From Erodium maritimum (lineage: Eukaryota; Streptophyta; Magnoliopsida; Geraniales; Geraniaceae): a DNA stretch of 64,000 nucleotides. Location of the stretch: positions 71,046,513-71,110,512 of the forward strand of contig OY997593.1 of assembly GCA_963921825.1 (NCBI GenBank), in the 5' to 3' direction. Shown piece by piece: positions 20,601 through 30,900 of this stretch (position 1 is its first letter; every line of letters begins with the position of its first letter). The position numbers were made by a program, and so were the translations under genes. Under the pieces are notes generated by a model that searched no databases, was not told where the DNA came from, and saw only the letters and a program-made list of their open reading frames with translations.

Positions 20601-23182
20601 GCCCGGAGTATGGGGAAACGAAGGTTGTTTCATTGTTCGTCTAATTCAATCAAGCTCGTATTTTTCAACTTAAATGAAAATCTGTTTTTTTCTTCTTGTT
20701 CAGGATACATTGATGGGCTCGGAGATGCTGTTGAGCAGGGCCTTGTGAAAGCTGTTGGCGTCTCGAACTACAGTGGTATTTTTCTATTGTATACTGTTTC
20801 CGAGATTTGCTGACTTCTCTATCGTGTAAGAGCACCTGTAACACAGGGAGAATTGGGGGTGAATTAGTGTAAAAAGTTTTTTTTTGACAAATCCCCCAGC
20901 TCAATTCGCCTACCTGTGGCCACTTGCCACGCGACACGTGGCTATTTGCCCGGATTCGTGTGACTATTCGCCTCCAGCGTTGTGAGAGGCTGGGAGAATC
21001 AATCTGATTTGCCTGGACTAACCGTCTCCAATAGACTAATCCCATTGGAGATGCTCTAATTTTTTTTTTTGTTCCCAGAGAAGCGGCTTCGTGAGGCTTA
21101 TGAGAAGCTTAAAAAGAGAGGCATCACATTGGCTTCAAACCAAGTGAACTATAGCCTCATCTATAGGCGGCCCGAAGAAACTGGTTTAAAGGCTGCTTGT
21201 GACGATCTGGGCGTCACCGTGATTGCATATTCACCCATAGCTCAAGGTGAAATCGATCCTGACCATTTTTAATATCGAATCAAAATTGACGTGAACCAAA
21301 CCGAACCTATGATTTTTTCACCGAACTAGACTCGACCGATTAAATATCGGTACGGAAAGTGGTGAACCGGAGGTTACCGGTTCAGGATCTGGTTTTCAGA
21401 AGTAAAAACCGAAGGTTGACCGAAGTAATTGATCCGGCATATGTTCTGTATCGGCCTAATGAAAATGAGTCAGAGATTTTCCATGAATTTAAAACTGTTG
21501 TAGATTGTAATCTTTAACTAGTAGTCTGTTGCACTTCGTGACACTATTTTAAAATGATGATTCCGGCCTCAAATTTTTGAATTGAAAAATGAAAAGTAAA
21601 AAACAAATTGGGTTGTGTTTTTTCTTACATTTTTAATCAAAAAATTTGGGGGCAAATTCTTCATTTTGATTTTTTTTTGCCAAAGTGAGATAAAATCCAA
21701 GTTTAGGGTCTCAACGTAATGGTTTCAAGATAATGACACCGACCTGTAAAAAGTTGATAGTACGTTGTATTTTTTGTTTACAATATTCTCTTTTCATAAT
21801 CCGTATTAGGTTCTTGCTATAAAAGGTTAGTGGTTTGGTCTGATCCCGAATGTTTTTGATCTTTGCCAGGTGCTTTAACGGGGAAGTACACACCTGAAAA
21901 TCCTCCAACGGGTCCCCGGGGGAGGATCTACACCCCCGAGTTTTTAACAAAGGTAATGGCTTTATGCACTTCCAGATCATGAACTCCATCGAGAAAGCAA
22001 AAAGAAAAAAAAAAACTCAGTTTTGACACACTTTTGTTGCGATGTGCAGCTCCAACCTTTACTCAACAGAATCAAAGAAATAGGAGGAAACTACAACAAA
22101 ACCAACACTCAGGTCTCTTCTCATCCTTTAAAGTACTTAGTTTTTAGCTGAAACGAAACACGATGTAACGAGTTAATAGGCATGAGCGTAAACTGGAAGG
22201 TTCTCCGAGTTACAAATATAATTATTAAATCATGAACATTACTATGTTAGCTTGATCCTATACCTTTATGAATTGTCCACAAACACAAGACCGCACAGTA
22301 AATTTTCCATAAGCACATGACTCTACCCTTATGGATTTCCACGTGCCGCCATTGTATAAAATAGATGGAAATCATCAAATTTTCAAAAAATAAATAAATG
22401 TCACAGTGAGTTTAAAACTCTGTAATACCCTAAAATTGCTCATTCTTATCCTTTAATCTTCCAATTTCGGTATGATTCCGTGGAGGATTTCAAGAAAGAA
22501 ATCAAATTGAAATCAGAAGAGTAAATTAGTGAGCGTGAGTAGTTTTTGACTATTTTAAAGGGATAATTGCAAAAAGTACCCTGAGGTATGCACTTTTTGC
22601 AACTTGTAGCCTTCCTCATTGATAATTGCAAAAAAAGGCCATGATCTTGTATTTTTGTTGCACTTTGTATAAATCTGTTTCAAAATGATAAGTTCAAAGT
22701 ACTTTTTTGTAATTATCAATAAAGTGGGATACAAATTACAAAAAATAAATACCTCATTGTACTTTTTACAATCATCCCTATTTTAAAATTTAAACTCACA
22801 TTTAACTTACGTGATGTGACATAATTTTTTTTTGATTGTTTATGTCTACATGTGAAAATTCATAACAATAGTTATGTGTCTGAGAAAATTTACTGTGGAG
22901 TCATGTGTTTGTGAGCAATTCATAAAAGTAGTTAAGTGGAATTTCCCCTTTGATTTACAAACAAACTTGTCTTGAATCTTGTTTTTATGTTCTTAGGTTG
23001 TTCTCAACTGGTTAATTGCTCAAGAAAATGTCGTACCTATCCCAGGAGCCAAGAATGCCGACCAGGCCAAGGAGTTCGCAGGCGCATTGGGATGGAGACT
23101 CACAAACGATGAGGTCAATGAGCTGCGATCCTTGGCATCGAACACAAAATCCGTCACCGGCTTCCCGGTGGAGTACTTGTAA
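17683..23182 (+). CDS. Plastid aldo/keto reductase (At1g06690-like), ten exons
   Basis: An NADPH-dependent AKR-fold oxidoreductase. It closely follows, from memory, the Arabidopsis At1g06690 protein reported from plastoglobules; its substrate is not known to me. Exons are 17683-17911, 19328-19419, 19504-19544, 19626-19790, 20601-20623, 20704-20775, 21079-21246, 21870-21952, 22050-22112 and 22997-23182. All are GT-AG and phase-consistent, giving 373 residues. A Ser/Arg-rich transit peptide (about 1-35) precedes the barrel ([20 protein letters not shown]). The catalytic tetrad is visible: Asp99 and Tyr104 in FDTAEVYG, Lys140 in VATKF and His175 in YQLHW. The cofactor end is intact ([20 protein letters not shown]). 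Exon 5 is only 23 nt and exon 3 only 41 nt. The exon 4 acceptor (TTTTGTCAAAAG) has a weak pyrimidine tract. No lesion was seen. Confidence 0.94.
18058..18356 (+). mobile_element. TRIM-like miniature LTR fossil in AKR intron 1
   Basis: The right LTR is 18249-18356 (TGTTGGAATATAAG to TTTAACA, 108 bp). A related, shorter left LTR ends at 18122 and is followed directly by a primer-binding site TGGTATCAGAG (initiator Met tRNA type). A polypurine tract GAGGGGAG abuts the right LTR. The internal part of about 126 bp is noncoding. The LTRs are clearly diverged, so it is old. The left limit is approximate. Confidence 0.72.
18390..18929. mobile_element. Harbinger/Tourist MITE in AKR intron 1
   Basis: Left end GACCATCTCCACC and right end GCAGGTGTTC, with TAA on both sides (18387-18389 and 18930-18932). 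The terminal pairing is decayed. A GGTGAATTAG/GGGGGTGAATTC subterminal motif is shared with the MITE at 20830-21056. A SINE is inserted inside it. Confidence 0.65.
18509..18643 (+). mobile_element. tRNA-derived SINE nested in the Tourist MITE
   Basis: The A box TAGTTTGGTGG (18521-18531) and B box GTTCGAATCCC (18571-18581) are spaced as in a Pol III promoter. The element ends in an A-run and is flanked by AATTGTCTATTCTTATAC (18491-18508) and AATTGTCCATTTTTATAC (18644-18661), an 18-bp duplication with two mismatches. Confidence 0.78.
19829..20532. mobile_element. Two adjoining MULE-type MITEs in AKR intron 4
   Basis: The first copy runs from about 19829 (AATAATTGCAAAAAAGTA) to about 20192 (TTTTTGTCATTATCC). 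A second copy of the same family follows at once, to about 20532 (TTTTTGTCATCATCC). Both contain GGTTGGT...ATCTTCAAACCG and a central TTAAATTAAAAAGTA block. No ORF. Confidence 0.6.
20830..21056. mobile_element. Tourist-like MITE in AKR intron 6
   Basis: Left end GAGCACCTGTAACAC and right end CCCATTGGAGATGCTC, with TAA on both sides (20827-20829 and 21057-21059). The left end resembles the GAGCACCTGTATAG end of Harbinger element C, so that transposase type could have moved it. Confidence 0.8.
21247..21800. repeat. Diverged repeat sequence in AKR intron 7
   Basis: The first part (about 21255-21470) is rich in AACCGGTT-type words such as GGTTACCGGTTCAGG, as in certain hAT relics. The second part (about 21480-21795) matches the MULE-type MITE family of this gene, with AACTAGTAGTCTGTTGCACTT and a terminal TTTTTTGTTTACAATATTC. 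Confidence 0.45.
22230..22950. mobile_element. Foldback MITE in AKR intron 9, interrupted by a second MITE
   Basis: TTTATGAATTGTCCACAAAC near 22267 is inverted at about 22905-22925 (GTTTGTGAGCAATTCATAAA), and CAGTAAATTTTCC pairs with GAAAATTTACTGTGG. The ends are approximate. A MULE-type MITE with exact 9-bp duplications sits at 22560-22778. Confidence 0.65.
22560..22778. mobile_element. MULE-type MITE with exact 9-bp duplication
   Basis: Begins GGGATAATTGCAAAAAGTACC and ends GTACTTTTTACAATCATCCC. It is flanked by TATTTTAAA at 22551-22559 and 22779-22787. This copy fixes the family as Mutator-like. Confidence 0.88.
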
Positions 23183-23274
23183 ATTTCACCACACAAAACC
23201 AATACAACCTGGTAACATAGTTGTAAATTTTTGATTCGCTTCATGTTAATTAGATTGTTCAAGTGTAAATTTAA

Positions 23275-23755
23275 GGGATGATTGTAAAAAAATACCTTGG
23301 AATATTTACTTTTTTATAAGTTGTAGCCCATATCTTTGGAATCTGCAAGAAAAAAAAGTTCCATGAACTTGTGATTTATTGTACTTTGTACTTTTTTTGA
23401 AATGATAATTTTACCCTTTAAAGGAAAAAAAAGTCTCTTAATTTTCCTCCTCACAAGAAAAGTAAGAGATGTGAAAATTTAAATTTTAAAGGTAATTTCA
23501 TTATTTGGAAACAAATTCATATGAAGTGTAACAGTAAGGCAAGGTTCAAGACATTTTTTTGCAATGATCAAACATGGGTACAACTTGTGAAAAGTGAAGA
23601 AGAGATTGAGAAAATTATAGTGCTTCCTCGTGTTATTTTAAAACTAATTCACACAAAGTGCCATAACCATGCAATTTCAGGTTGCTTTTAAAGAACATGA
23701 CTACAATTTGGAAAAAGTGAAAGACTTAGGGATACTTTTCGCTATTGTCTCTAAA
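23275..23755. repeat. Decayed MULE-type MITE sequence 3-prime of AKR
   Basis: GGGATGATTGTAAAAAAATACC at the left end matches the family terminus. Internal blocks repeat the TTGCACTTTGT and AAATTTAAATTTTAAAGG motifs. The right part looks like a second partial copy. No clean duplication. Confidence 0.5.
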
Positions 23756-24389
23756 GTTAACGATTTTATACATAGTTCAGATATACATGAATTAATTATG
23801 TATTTATGTTGTTTTATATAAATTTATGTCGCTTTTAATGCGTATATGCTTGGACCAAATTGAATTCCCAACCTCCTTTTAGCAAGAACATTGGGAATGC
23901 TTGTGATTTACATTTGCATGTGACTCGGATACTTGGGGTGGTCCATGGTGCACATTATTTTCACTAGGTTTTGTTTGGTTGCTGAGAAAATTTTGTGAAA
24001 CTTTTCTTGGTCAGAATGTGGAGAGTGGTCCGTGGGCCAGGGAGGCCCTTGGATGGACGGCTGTTGTGGGCGCGATGGGCCAGCTTGATTAAATGCGACC
24101 TCATCCATATCTTTATTTTACTTTTATATGTTGTGTATATCAATTATTAATTGAATTTTCATGTTTATTTTCTATGGATACATATTTTAATAACTGACGA
24201 TGCTAGGGATATAAAGGTAAGTTTAGTATTTTGTGAAAATTGACAGGGAAGGTCCACTGAAGTTGGAGTATGATATGTAGGATAATCTTTGATTTTATAT
24301 AGTTTTATTTATAAAACGGAATATGTCTGATTTTAAATAAGATTAATGCTAATCGATTAACACATTAAATAAGATTTTTTTTCCGATTC
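23756..24389. other. Intergenic DNA
   Basis: AT-rich, with no supported gene, RNA or terminal repeat. Confidence 0.45.
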
Positions 24390-25780
24390 CCCTTTGCTAG
24401 GGTTTTCTCTCGAGCACCCACTTTCGCTCCTCCCCTCTCATGGTGGTGCCGCCTCTCCTGTCCACCCCTTTCCTCCATGCTAGACAACCCCTTGATTGGC
24501 CTATTTGGGTCTGTGCACGGACTAGTCCTCGCGAACGATCCCCTACGAGTTTAGGAAGCTTCCCTACGATCCACCATAATGATTTCGGCTGATGGGCACA
24601 ACTAATACCGCTAATCTAATGTCTCCTACCTACCGATCTGGCATGCATTACCATGAGGCAATTGATAGGGGGCTACACTACCAACATTGGGGACTGCTGG
24701 AGATTTCGGTAAGAAATAATCCATGAGTGTCTCAGGACATAACCAACTGGTATGACCTCTATATCGCTGGCCCTCCTCGTGTTAGGGACCCTCGTGGTTG
24801 GCCGAACATGTCCTCCCCGAGTGGATGGGTAGTGGATCACCATCGGCCCCGGGAAGGACACTACGGGGAATCAAGAGGGTGAAGTCCCCTGAGGAAGCCA
24901 GAACACCAAGGCTTCATTGGGAATGCAGGGAGATACCACCTGAATTAGGGACAATGGAGGCCGGCCCATCAGTGGGGATTCGTGATGGACGCCTCGGTTG
25001 ACAATGCCCATCGTCCGTCGGGACATTGCTGAGACATCCGTAGATAGGACCTTCTGCTCCGGTTCTAGCTCCAGGTCGTTTTCCAGCGTATTATATGGAA
25101 CCCGCAATATTTCTCTAGTAGGATAAGGGAGGTATGGGGTTAACAAGGAGCCAACCCAGCAGCCCCAATGGTGGAAGGACATTGTTCCCGAATCATGGAT
25201 CCCAACCTCCCTCCTGGGCAAGGAGACATGGGTAGATACCAGCAACAACACCACCGAGGCCCACGAGGTGGAACCCGGAGCGGGGCACTTCCTAGTATCC
25301 AACGACTGGAGTTGGAACCACCCGCGCACAGGAGCATGAAAGGAAAGCCAGGGAGGCCACGAGGCGAGACATGCTCTATAGTCTTGCTAGACCCAGTAAA
25401 GAACATAGGGATGTACGAGGTGTTCTAGAGGAGCCACACCACGTCCCTCTAGAATCAAAAGATGTTCGATCCTCAGTCTCCTTCTTTTTTCCGGATACCT
25501 CCTCAACGATCTGATCCTCTCATCAACTCCGCCCAAGTCAACCCGGGAGAAGCACTTTGGATACTCTGCGCATATCATAGGTTGAATAGGAAAACCTACC
25601 CTTACATGTTTACATGGGCTAACCGGGCAGGTTAATCGGATAACAGTGTTTTGGTCGGATCCGCTCCAACAATGACCAAAATATTAACTTGTTTTTATTT
25701 TTTTTCACTTCAATTGTAATCCCGAACCTTTGAATCGTATCATTAATAAAACGGTTCCGTTTTCATGCTAAAAACATACT
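24390..25780. mobile_element. Degraded retroelement, unassigned
   Basis: GC-rich, once-coding sequence with many stops and low-complexity Gly/Pro/Arg frames on both strands, followed by a tail ATTAATAAAACGGTTCC near 25742. It resembles the ORF1 and leader material of the LINEs elsewhere in the window, but I could not identify a domain. It could also be an LTR-element relic. Confidence 0.35.
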
Positions 25781-25786
25781 AAATAG

Positions 25787-26260
25787 GGACAATTGTAAAA
25801 AAAAAATGATTTTTAGGTATTCATCATTTGCGACTTATAAGAAAATGTCATAAACTTATATTTTGGTTGTATTTTCTTTTTTGAGAAGTTGAGTATTTGT
25901 TTCATTTCATCATATCAATAGATAATATAGTTATATGCCAATCCATAATACTCCAATCGCAAGCATTACGAGCCAACATATGAGCTGCTTTATTTGCCTC
26001 TTGTCGAACATAACCAACAGGAATCCCAGTAAAACCCGTAGTTTAACTCTACATTCCAAGACAATTAAGCCAAGCAAGGTTAGCATAACCTCAGCATCAT
26101 AGACTACCTGAACTATCTCTAAACAATTACACTCGATTATTCCTTCCTGCCAACAATAATATCCTTAAATTATAAACATAATGAATTTTACAAAATACCA
26201 AACGGGCAAAATCAATGTTTTATATAAAGTTATACATAGTACAACAAAATCAAAAATAAA
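25787..26260. mobile_element. MULE-type MITE remnant split by a LINE fragment
   Basis: The left part GGGACAATTGTAAAAAAAAA and the right part with GGGCAAAATCAATG and AGTACAACAAAATC follow the order of family members at 10.2 and 30.5 kb. The LINE 3-prime end lies between them. Confidence 0.45.
25877..26165 (-). mobile_element. LINE 3-prime fragment with RNase H C-terminus
   Basis: On the minus strand one frame reads PVGYVRQEANKAAHMLARNA and then CDW, the conserved tail of the RNase H domain at the end of plant L1 ORF2. A stop follows and then a short A-run (25882-25877 on the plus strand as T). Only the last roughly 290 bp of the LINE survive, which is a normal 5-prime truncation. Confidence 0.75.
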
Positions 26261-26850
26261 AATCACTATACTTTTCTTCAAAAAAACAATTTTTTGAAAT
26301 ATATAAGAAATAAATATAACATGTCAACTTGATACAAATATAACATAAATGGGTAGATAAAATGGTCTCTTTATCTCAAATTCAGATCGATGAAATCATA
26401 TACATAAGAATTTAAGACTTTATCATCCATTTCACAGTTTGATTTGTCGGGTCTTTTACAATGGATTTCAATGCGATTTAGGAACAAATAGCTACGTAAG
26501 AGATAATCATAGGGTGGGAGAATTGAGTCTGTCATCAAGTTTAGAAACACGATAAAGGTTATATGTTAATAGAGTCACTATAAACTACACTTTATACCGA
26601 TTCGATTTTTTTTATCCTACCGTTACAAATGCTCTTAGATCTACACCTAACCGATCGTAAGCTAGTATTATCAAAGTTTGACTCGCAAAAGTGTCCCATT
26701 TGATTTGAAGATCAGAACCAATCTTGGATATCTATGATATAAACCTACCATTATATATCAAAATATGATTGAAAATACTTTTTTTTTCTAAATTTTAATG
26801 TACAAAAAATGTGACAATTGGGGAAATGATTAAATTATCTTGAAAACTAC
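26261..26850. other. Intergenic DNA upstream of PIF4
   Basis: AT-rich. CAAATGCTCTTAGATC near 26631 resembles a Harbinger MITE right end, but no left partner was found. Confidence 0.35.
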
Positions 26851-26979
26851 AGACCAGGGTCCATGGTCGGAGAGACAACCTGTAAATATGATGTCACTTT
26901 TCCACTTCTGACAACTCTGTCCCTAATCATTGCCCAATATATTATTATTATTATAGTAATAATAATCTCTGTGACTGTA

Positions 26980-27076
26980 CACGTGGCATCACCATCCTCC
27001 ATTTTCAGATCCACCCCAATCCCATCCACAAGGCTCAAATCAACTCACACTTGGCCCCACACCCTCGACACGTGTC
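26980..27076 (+). promoter_or_regulatory. Two G-boxes in the PIF4 promoter
   Basis: CACGTG occurs at 26980-26985 (TACACGTGGC) and 27069-27074 inside the palindrome GACACGTGTC. Both lie about 0.1-0.3 kb upstream of the probable transcript start. G-boxes are the binding sites of PIF proteins and bZIP/HY5 factors, so feedback or light control is plausible but not shown. Confidence 0.6.
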
Positions 27077-27159
27077 ACCCCCAGCTCAGGGCTTGCCTAC
27101 ACTGCAGAAGCACCCAATCATTGCCCAAAGCCCTCCATTGGTGTCACTGTCCCTTCCTC

Positions 27160-27934
27160 TCTGAGTTAAAGCTTCAACACCCACCTCTCCATTCTCTTTT
27201 CTCTCCTAAAAAAGCCCCCAAGTTTTAATTTTTACTCAGTTTTTGCTATTTTCAAGCCTCAATTGCTCCAAAGCAGCAGGTGGGTCTGTCTTGTTTGTCT
27301 TCAATTTCGATTTCAATTTCCATTTCCATTTCCGGGTCGTCTCCAAAGCTTCTTTCTTTGTCGATCCCCATGGCTTTCTTTTGCAGGAAAACATCAAAAC
27401 AGGCATGTTTGTTTTAAATGTTTCTGTGTTGTTTTTGTGTGCTCTGTACTTTCTCTTTCATGGGAAAGTTTCTGTTTTGGAATTTGATTGTGTTTTTGGT
27501 CCTGCTGGAGAAAGAGGGTTTTTGAGAGATTTCAATTTGCATGTGTTTCTGTTTAAGTTTCTTGATCATGATGGTATCTGAAGTTTATAACTTAATAATA
27601 CTTTTAACATGTTGTTTACTTTATTCTTGTTGTGATGTGGGATTTGGTTGATTTTTAATTTGGATTAAAGTAATGGGACTTGCAATCTAATTGGGGCTTT
27701 TGGGTTCTCTCTCTCTCTTTCTTATTGTTTCCATATTTGGGGATTTGGATATCTCCATAATTGGCAAGGGAATTTTTTTAATTGTTAGTTTATTAGGTAG
27801 TTGATGATATAGTTAATTAGTTAATCATTTGATTATTGTGTGCTTTGTGGTTGTCGTGGGTCTCCCTAATCCCTATTTGACTGTTGATGTCTTTTCTTTG
27901 TTGTGGTTTTAGTTTTACAGTGAAATAGTCAGCA
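27160..27934 (+). other. PIF4 5-prime leader with probable introns
   Basis: A CT-rich leader near 27180-27280 is followed by possible donors (GCAGCAG then GTGGGT at about 27280) and acceptors (TTTTGCAG near 27385, GTTTTACAG near 27920, just before the start codon). Exact leader splicing cannot be fixed from sequence. Confidence 0.45.
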
Positions 27935-30900
27935 ATGAATCACTGTGTTCCTGATTGGAACTTTGATGCTGATCTTCCTCTCACCAATCAGAAGAAATCA
28001 ATGGGGTTTGTCCTCTCTCTCTGTCTCTCTAAAGCTTGTTGTGAGGTTAATTTGGTCAGTTAATTCGGTTAATTGAGGAGAGAGAAACTAGAGGAGGCTT
28101 GATATTCGATTAATTACATGAATCTGTATTTATTTAATCAATGGAACTTTGTTGAATTAGTTTGTGGATGATCTTGTGATTATAGACCAGACCATGAGCT
28201 TGTAGAGCTCTTATGGCGAAACGGGCAAGTAGTTTTGAACAGCCAGACACATCGAAAGCAAGATCAGCCCAGACAAGCTCTGAAACATGATCAAGCTCCG
28301 GTTAGGGGTAACGGGTCTTATGGGAATTCAAGCAACTTGATTCAAGACGATGAGACTGTGTCGTGGATCCATAACCCGTTTGAAGATTCGTTCGAAAAGG
28401 AGTTTTGTTCTAGCCTCTTCACTGACTTGCCATCAGCGGCTCCTCCAATCCACAATGACAAAGTGCAACTCGAAGAGCCCAATCCGGCTCAGCAACAGAC
28501 AAACTCGATGCCTCCTCCAAGATTTCAGCTTCCGGGTTCAACACAGAGGAGCAAGAACATGAAGGGTGGTGATTTAGGAGCCCCTAAGGCTGTGGAGGGA
28601 TCAGCAATGACTGTTGGGTCGAGCCATTGTGGCAGCAACCAAGTCACTGGTGTATCAGCAAGACCCTCCAAGGACAGTCTTCACAAGACAATCAGTCAGA
28701 GCGAGAGAGTCCAAGCAGAGACGATTGAGCCAACTCTCACTTCGTCTTCTGGTGGATCTGGTAGCAGTTTTGGGAGGACATACAAAAGAAAGGGCACAGA
28801 TATTGAGGAATCCGAGAGCCAGAGTGAGGTATAAACAATCATATTTGCATCATAAACTAAAGGATAATTGCACAAACTTATGCTGAACTATGTGCGTTTT
28901 GCTAATGATATCCTTCAACTATTTTCATCTGCAGATCCATTATCTTTAACGGAATTTTGTCATGTGACTTCATTTTTGTTGGAAATGACAGTTTTCCTAT
29001 ACACTATCTGTTTTGCAATTTTGAACTATTATGTATACACTTCGGCAGGGGTATTCCCGACTTTAAAAAAAAAACATTAACCCTGTTAGTGGATTTGCAG
29101 ACGGAAAACCATTGGGGGATGTCATTTGCAAAAAGAAAAATAGTTCATATTTACAAAATGCGCATAATTCACCGCAAGTATTTGCGATTATCCCTAAACT
29201 AAAATATTGAGATCATTTTAGGCTGCTGAACTCGAATCAGCTACTGGGAACAAGTCATCCAGAAGATCCGGGTCTGCAAGAAGAAGTCGTGCTGCTGAAG
29301 TGCATAACCTCTCAGAAAGGGTACACTACCTTTGCTTTCATAGAACTCCGTAGTTTTGTTATTTAATCGTTACTGAGTTTATTATGTCTTTTATTATGGC
29401 AGAGACGGAGAGATAGAATCAATGAAAAGATGAAGGCTTTGCAGGAACTTATACCTCATTGTAACAAGGTCTGATTTTTGGCCATATCATTTCTTAGTTA
29501 TTATATATTGATGCTTAAAAATAGCACGTTAACAGTTAAAGGGGACTATTCTTTTATCGAACATGAAAAAATATATTGAATACTTGAGAGTCAAGCCTGT
29601 TTTTTCTCATATTACTGCCTAATTTTTGTCTGATTTTTTTTTTCTTCTGAAGTTGCGATTATCTTTGATCTGCAGACCGATAAAGCATCAATGCTAGACG
29701 AGGCAATTGAGTACTTGAAGTCGCTTCAATTACAACTTCAGGTGAGTCTAATGCCTCAAGAAGATATTGTCTTACTATTCAGGGTTAATTACAGATAATG
29801 TTACGGAATATATGTCTTTTGCACCTATCTGAACTTTAAAAAAAATACACAAAGCTCTTTTTTCCACACAAAATGACGAGGAAGCCCTTGACCCTAATCT
29901 CGAAAACGTCTTAATAACTACCAAAAACATTTTGGTTAGATTTAGAAAACGGTTGCGTAGATGTAAGAAGACTCCTTCAAAGTTAAAACTGTCAAAAGGA
30001 CCATTTTTGCGATCAGGGTCAAGGACATTTTCATCAATTTTTGACGAAAAAACGTGAGTTTTGGAAGCTTTGGTTGTTTGGTGTAAAAGTTTAAAGTTCG
30101 GTGTAATTATCTGAAAAAGACATGTAGTATGCAATAGATATCTGCAGTCAATCCTACTATTTCAAACTCGAGAATCGAGCCTGATTTTTCTGGTAACTAC
30201 AGGTAATGTGGATGGGAGGTGGGATGGGCCCAATGATGTTCCCGGGAGTCCAACACTACATCTCCCGAATGAGTATGGGAATGGGCTCGCCTTCTTTGGC
30301 TTCTATGCCCAACCCAATGCTATCTCGGGTACCGTTAGTCGATCAATCCATGTCCGTGGCCCAAGCACCTAACCAGGCCGTAATGTGCCAAACTCCGGTC
30401 ATGAATCAGATGCAAAACCCCGCTTTGTCAGAGCAGTATACACGTTACATGGGTTTCCACCAAATGCAAACTACACCCCAGGTTTGTATCATCTTATTAG
30501 GGATAATTGCAAAAAAGTACCTGATGTATTCTCTTTTTGTAACTTGTAGCCCTCTCTTTGATAATTACAAGACAAGTGCACTGCACTTGTCTTTTTGTTG
30601 CACGTTGTATAGATTTGTTTCAAAATGACAATATTACCCTTGGAAATTTAAATTTTAAAAAATGATAATTAAAGAACAAAAATTCCAAACTTTCACATCC
30701 CTTAAATTTCTTACTCTTTGTATGGTACAAAGAAGAAGCAAACTAAGGGATATGAAAATTTGGATTTTCTGTTTTTACTTTTTATTTTTTAAATCTAAAT
30801 TGTAAGGGTAAAATCGTCATTTTCATACAATTGCAACAACAAAAAAGTTAAAGGTACTTTTCTGCAATCATCGTAGAGGAGGATTACAAGTTGCAAGAAA

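Noticed and set aside
26500-26636. Possible Harbinger MITE ending CAAATGCTC then TTA
   Set aside because: No convincing left terminus or matching target trinucleotide.
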